This document shows, in pieces, positions 23,182 to 25,047 of a stretch of DNA of 25,047 nucleotides. A model generated the notes under the pieces. It was not told the DNA's origin, did not search any database, and saw only the letters and a program-made list of their open reading frames with translations. Within the stretch, counting starts at the first letter, position 1. Each line of letters begins with the position of its first letter. Position numbers and translations under genes: made by a program. Location of the stretch: contig JAPULP010000035.1 of assembly GCA_027294815.1 (NCBI GenBank), positions 1 through 25,047 on the forward strand, given 5' to 3'. The stretch is from Gemmatimonadota bacterium (GTDB lineage: Bacteria > Gemmatimonadota > Gemmatimonadetes > Gemmatimonadales > GWC2-71-9).

Positions 23182-24857
23182 TGATGGCGAGCATACGCAA
23201 TCGATTGATCTTCATTCTGCTGTTGGTCACCTTGGCTCTCGTGGGGCTCTGGCCACGGCAAGTCGTAGTCGGACCGGCGGCAAACGGAACGGATTCCACC
23301 GAGACGCAGTGGGGCCTCAAACTGGGCCTGGATTTGCAAGGTGGGATGCATCTGGCCGTCGAAATCGACCAGTCAGGGGGCCCGATCACCAACCCCGAAG
23401 ATGCCCTCGACCGAGCCGAAACGGTCATCCGGAGCCGAATCGACGAGTTCGGTGTGGCCGAACCGCTGATCCAGAAGGTCGGGACCGACCGAATCATCAT
23501 CCAGCTCCCGGGGATCGACGACCCAGCGCGAGCCAAACAGATCGTCGAGCGGTCCGCCTTCCTGGAGTTTCGCATCACGGACATGGACCGCGAATTCGAG
23601 CGAGCCCTCGATCGAATCGATCGGGCCCTGGTGAGAGCCGGCGTGACAGTCGGTGGTGACTCGACATCCACGGTCTCACCGCAAGCGGAAATTCTGAATC
23701 AACTGTTGGGTGCGGCCACCGACACAACGACTCAACCGGGGGACTCCGCCGCCGGGGCGGGGGCGGGGGCGGACTCGGTCGACGTTGCCACCGAAGGACC
23801 GAGCGAGACGATCTTTTCGAGTTTCCTCAATAACGGGGCTCTACCCGGTGAGGTGTTGGTCGTCGAGGAGGACGTTCCGCAAGTCACCCGATTGATGGAG
23901 CACCCCGAATTCCAGCGCAACGTGCCACGTGGCATCGATCTCCTGTGGGGCCGGGAGCCGATGTCCATGGGCGGACGGCTGTATCGCGGGCTGTATGCCG
24001 TTGCGTCCCGACCGATTATCACCGGCGACCGGCTCTCGGATGCGCAAGCGCAACTCGATCCCATCACCAACCAGGCGGTCGTCAACTTCCAGTTGACACG
24101 CGCCGGTGGGCGGATCTTTGGCCGAGAGACCGCCGAGCACATCAACGACTACATGGCCATCGTGCTGGACGGGCGGGTGCAGGGCCAGCCGCCGATTATT
24201 CGTGGTCAGATTCGCCGCCAGGGGCAGATCGAACTCGGCAACACGAGCATCGGCTCGGCGCAGGACCTCGCTCTGGTGCTGCGGGCGGGTGCGTTACCCG
24301 CACCGATCCACATCGTGGAAGAGCGAACGGTGGGAGCGAGCCTGGGCGAGGACTCGATTCGGGCCGGGCGCCTGGCCGGCATCGTGGCCATCGTCCTGGT
24401 CATCGGCATCATCGCGGTGTACTATCGCATGGCCGGCCTTGTGGCGATCGTGGGGCTATCCTTTTACGTATTGTTTACGCTTGGAGGGTTAGCGAGCCTG
24501 AACGCGACCCTCACCCTTCCCGGTCTCGCAGGCTTCGTGTTGTCGTTGGGGCTCGCAGTCGATGCCAACGTGCTGATCTTCGAACGAATACGTGAGGAGA
24601 TCGCGATGAATCGATCACCTCGCGTCGCCGTCGAATCGGGGTTCGACCACGCGATGCCTGCCATCATCGACGGGAACGTCACAACCATCATCACCGCGGC
24701 CTTCCTCTTTCAGTTTGGTACCGGCCCCGTCCAGGGATTTGCGGTCACACTCATCATCGGGATCGTTGCGTCGCTGCTGACGGCCGTCTTCGTCACCAAA
24801 ACCCTGTTCCTCATCTGGCTGCAGCGTCGGTCGGCTGCCACGGAGTTGTCGATCTGA
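23181..24857 (+). CDS. secD: Protein translocase subunit SecD
   Basis: A 558-residue RND-type membrane subunit that uses proton motive force to help release secreted proteins. TM1 is at about 9-25; the periplasmic part starts with KLGLDLQGGMHLAVEID and has IRSRIDEFGVAEPLIQKVGTDRIIIQLPG. A linker of about 60 residues (roughly 155-215, Ser/Thr/Ala/Gly/Asp-rich, with GAGAGA) interrupts the P1 region and looks disordered. The C-terminal five-helix bundle begins with RAGRLAGIVAIVLVIGII and carries LSLGLAVDANVLIFERIREE. The start is GTG 23181 (sharing G with the ribF stop) or ATG 23184. The stop shares one base with secF (TGATG). Confidence 0.95.
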   Translation: MMASIRNRLIFILLLVTLALVGLWPRQVVVGPAANGTDSTETQWGLKLGLDLQGGMHLAVEIDQSGGPITNPEDALDRAETVIRSRIDEFGVAEPLIQKVGTDRIIIQLPGIDDPARAKQIVERSAFLEFRITDMDREFERALDRIDRALVRAGVTVGGDSTSTVSPQAEILNQLLGAATDTTTQPGDSAAGAGAGADSVDVATEGPSETIFSSFLNNGALPGEVLVVEEDVPQVTRLMEHPEFQRNVPRGIDLLWGREPMSMGGRLYRGLYAVASRPIITGDRLSDAQAQLDPITNQAVVNFQLTRAGGRIFGRETAEHINDYMAIVLDGRVQGQPPIIRGQIRRQGQIELGNTSIGSAQDLALVLRAGALPAPIHIVEERTVGASLGEDSIRAGRLAGIVAIVLVIGIIAVYYRMAGLVAIVGLSFYVLFTLGGLASLNATLTLPGLAGFVLSLGLAVDANVLIFERIREEIAMNRSPRVAVESGFDHAMPAIIDGNVTTIITAAFLFQFGTGPVQGFAVTLIIGIVASLLTAVFVTKTLFLIWLQRRSAATELSI

Positions 24858-25047
24858 TGATTCGTTTCTTTGACAAGGCAGACTACGATTTTCTCGCGAT
24901 GCGCAAACCGACCTTGGTTGGCGCCTTGGCGTTCATAGTTGTCGGCCTGATGGTGCTTGGCGTCCGGGGATTGAACCAGAGTATCGAGTTTACCGGTGGT
25001 ACCCTCATCGAACTGACGGCGAACTCGGACGCGATTACCCAGAGCAG
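24857..25047 (+). CDS. secF: Protein translocase subunit SecF (5' part only)
   Basis: The first 63 codons of SecF; the gene runs off the right edge. It reads MIRFFDKADYDFLAMRK, a membrane segment (about 19-36, LVGALAFIVVGLMVLGV), then the conserved SIEFTGGTLIEL motif that opens the periplasmic domain. ATG at 24857 shares one base with the secD stop. SecF pairs with SecD in the SecDF complex. Confidence 0.93.
   Translation, partial: MIRFFDKADYDFLAMRKPTLVGALAFIVVGLMVLGVRGLNQSIEFTGGTLIELTANSDAITQS

Overview
The window is a dense, GC-rich stretch of bacterial chromosome. It is almost entirely housekeeping genes packed into overlapping operons. Several features suggest Gemmatimonadota or a close relative: the alternative GlmU-like sugar nucleotidyltransferase, the lone roadblock/LC7 protein, the set of P-II-like, DUF948 and zinc-phospholipase genes, and the order of the translation genes. 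This placement is inferred from gene content, not from a phylogeny. I saw no tRNA, rRNA, CRISPR array, IS element or phage gene.

Layout. (1) 1-2934, minus strand: a roadblock/LC7 protein, a mannose-1-phosphate guanylyltransferase, a GlmU-like bifunctional protein and a WalJ-type metallo-beta-lactamase-fold hydrolase cut by the window edge. The last three are joined by 4-base overlaps. (2) 2985-11394, plus strand: a good sigma70-type promoter, then a putative lipoprotein, serS, a membrane histidine kinase with no response regulator, a PcrA/UvrD helicase and gatC-gatA-gatB. Most junctions overlap. (3) 11391-13179, minus strand: a P-II-like protein, a DUF948 membrane protein and a secreted zinc-dependent phospholipase C-like protein, convergent with gatB. 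(4) 13477-15533, plus strand: murA with Asp in place of the catalytic Cys, then pgeF. (5) 15525-25047, plus strand: a promoter followed at once by an intrinsic terminator hairpin, then rimP-nusA-ylxQ-infB-ylxP-rbfA-truB-ribF-secD-secF, with secF cut by the window end.

How the genes work together. Region 2 combines tRNA charging (SerRS), Gln-tRNA/Asn-tRNA amidation (GatCAB) and DNA repair/transcription-coupled repair (PcrA). Region 5 is the classic transcription-termination and translation-initiation operon (NusA, IF2, RbfA, RimP, TruB), extended into FAD synthesis and Sec export. Regions 1 and 4 supply activated sugars and peptidoglycan precursors.

The most unusual points are the promoter-terminator arrangement that buries the rimP start region (a possible NusA autoregulatory attenuator), the CTG start inferred for truB inside a CTGA overlap, the MurA Cys-to-Asp substitution, and a 7-bp inverted repeat abutting the murA start. 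I found no wholly new multi-gene system.
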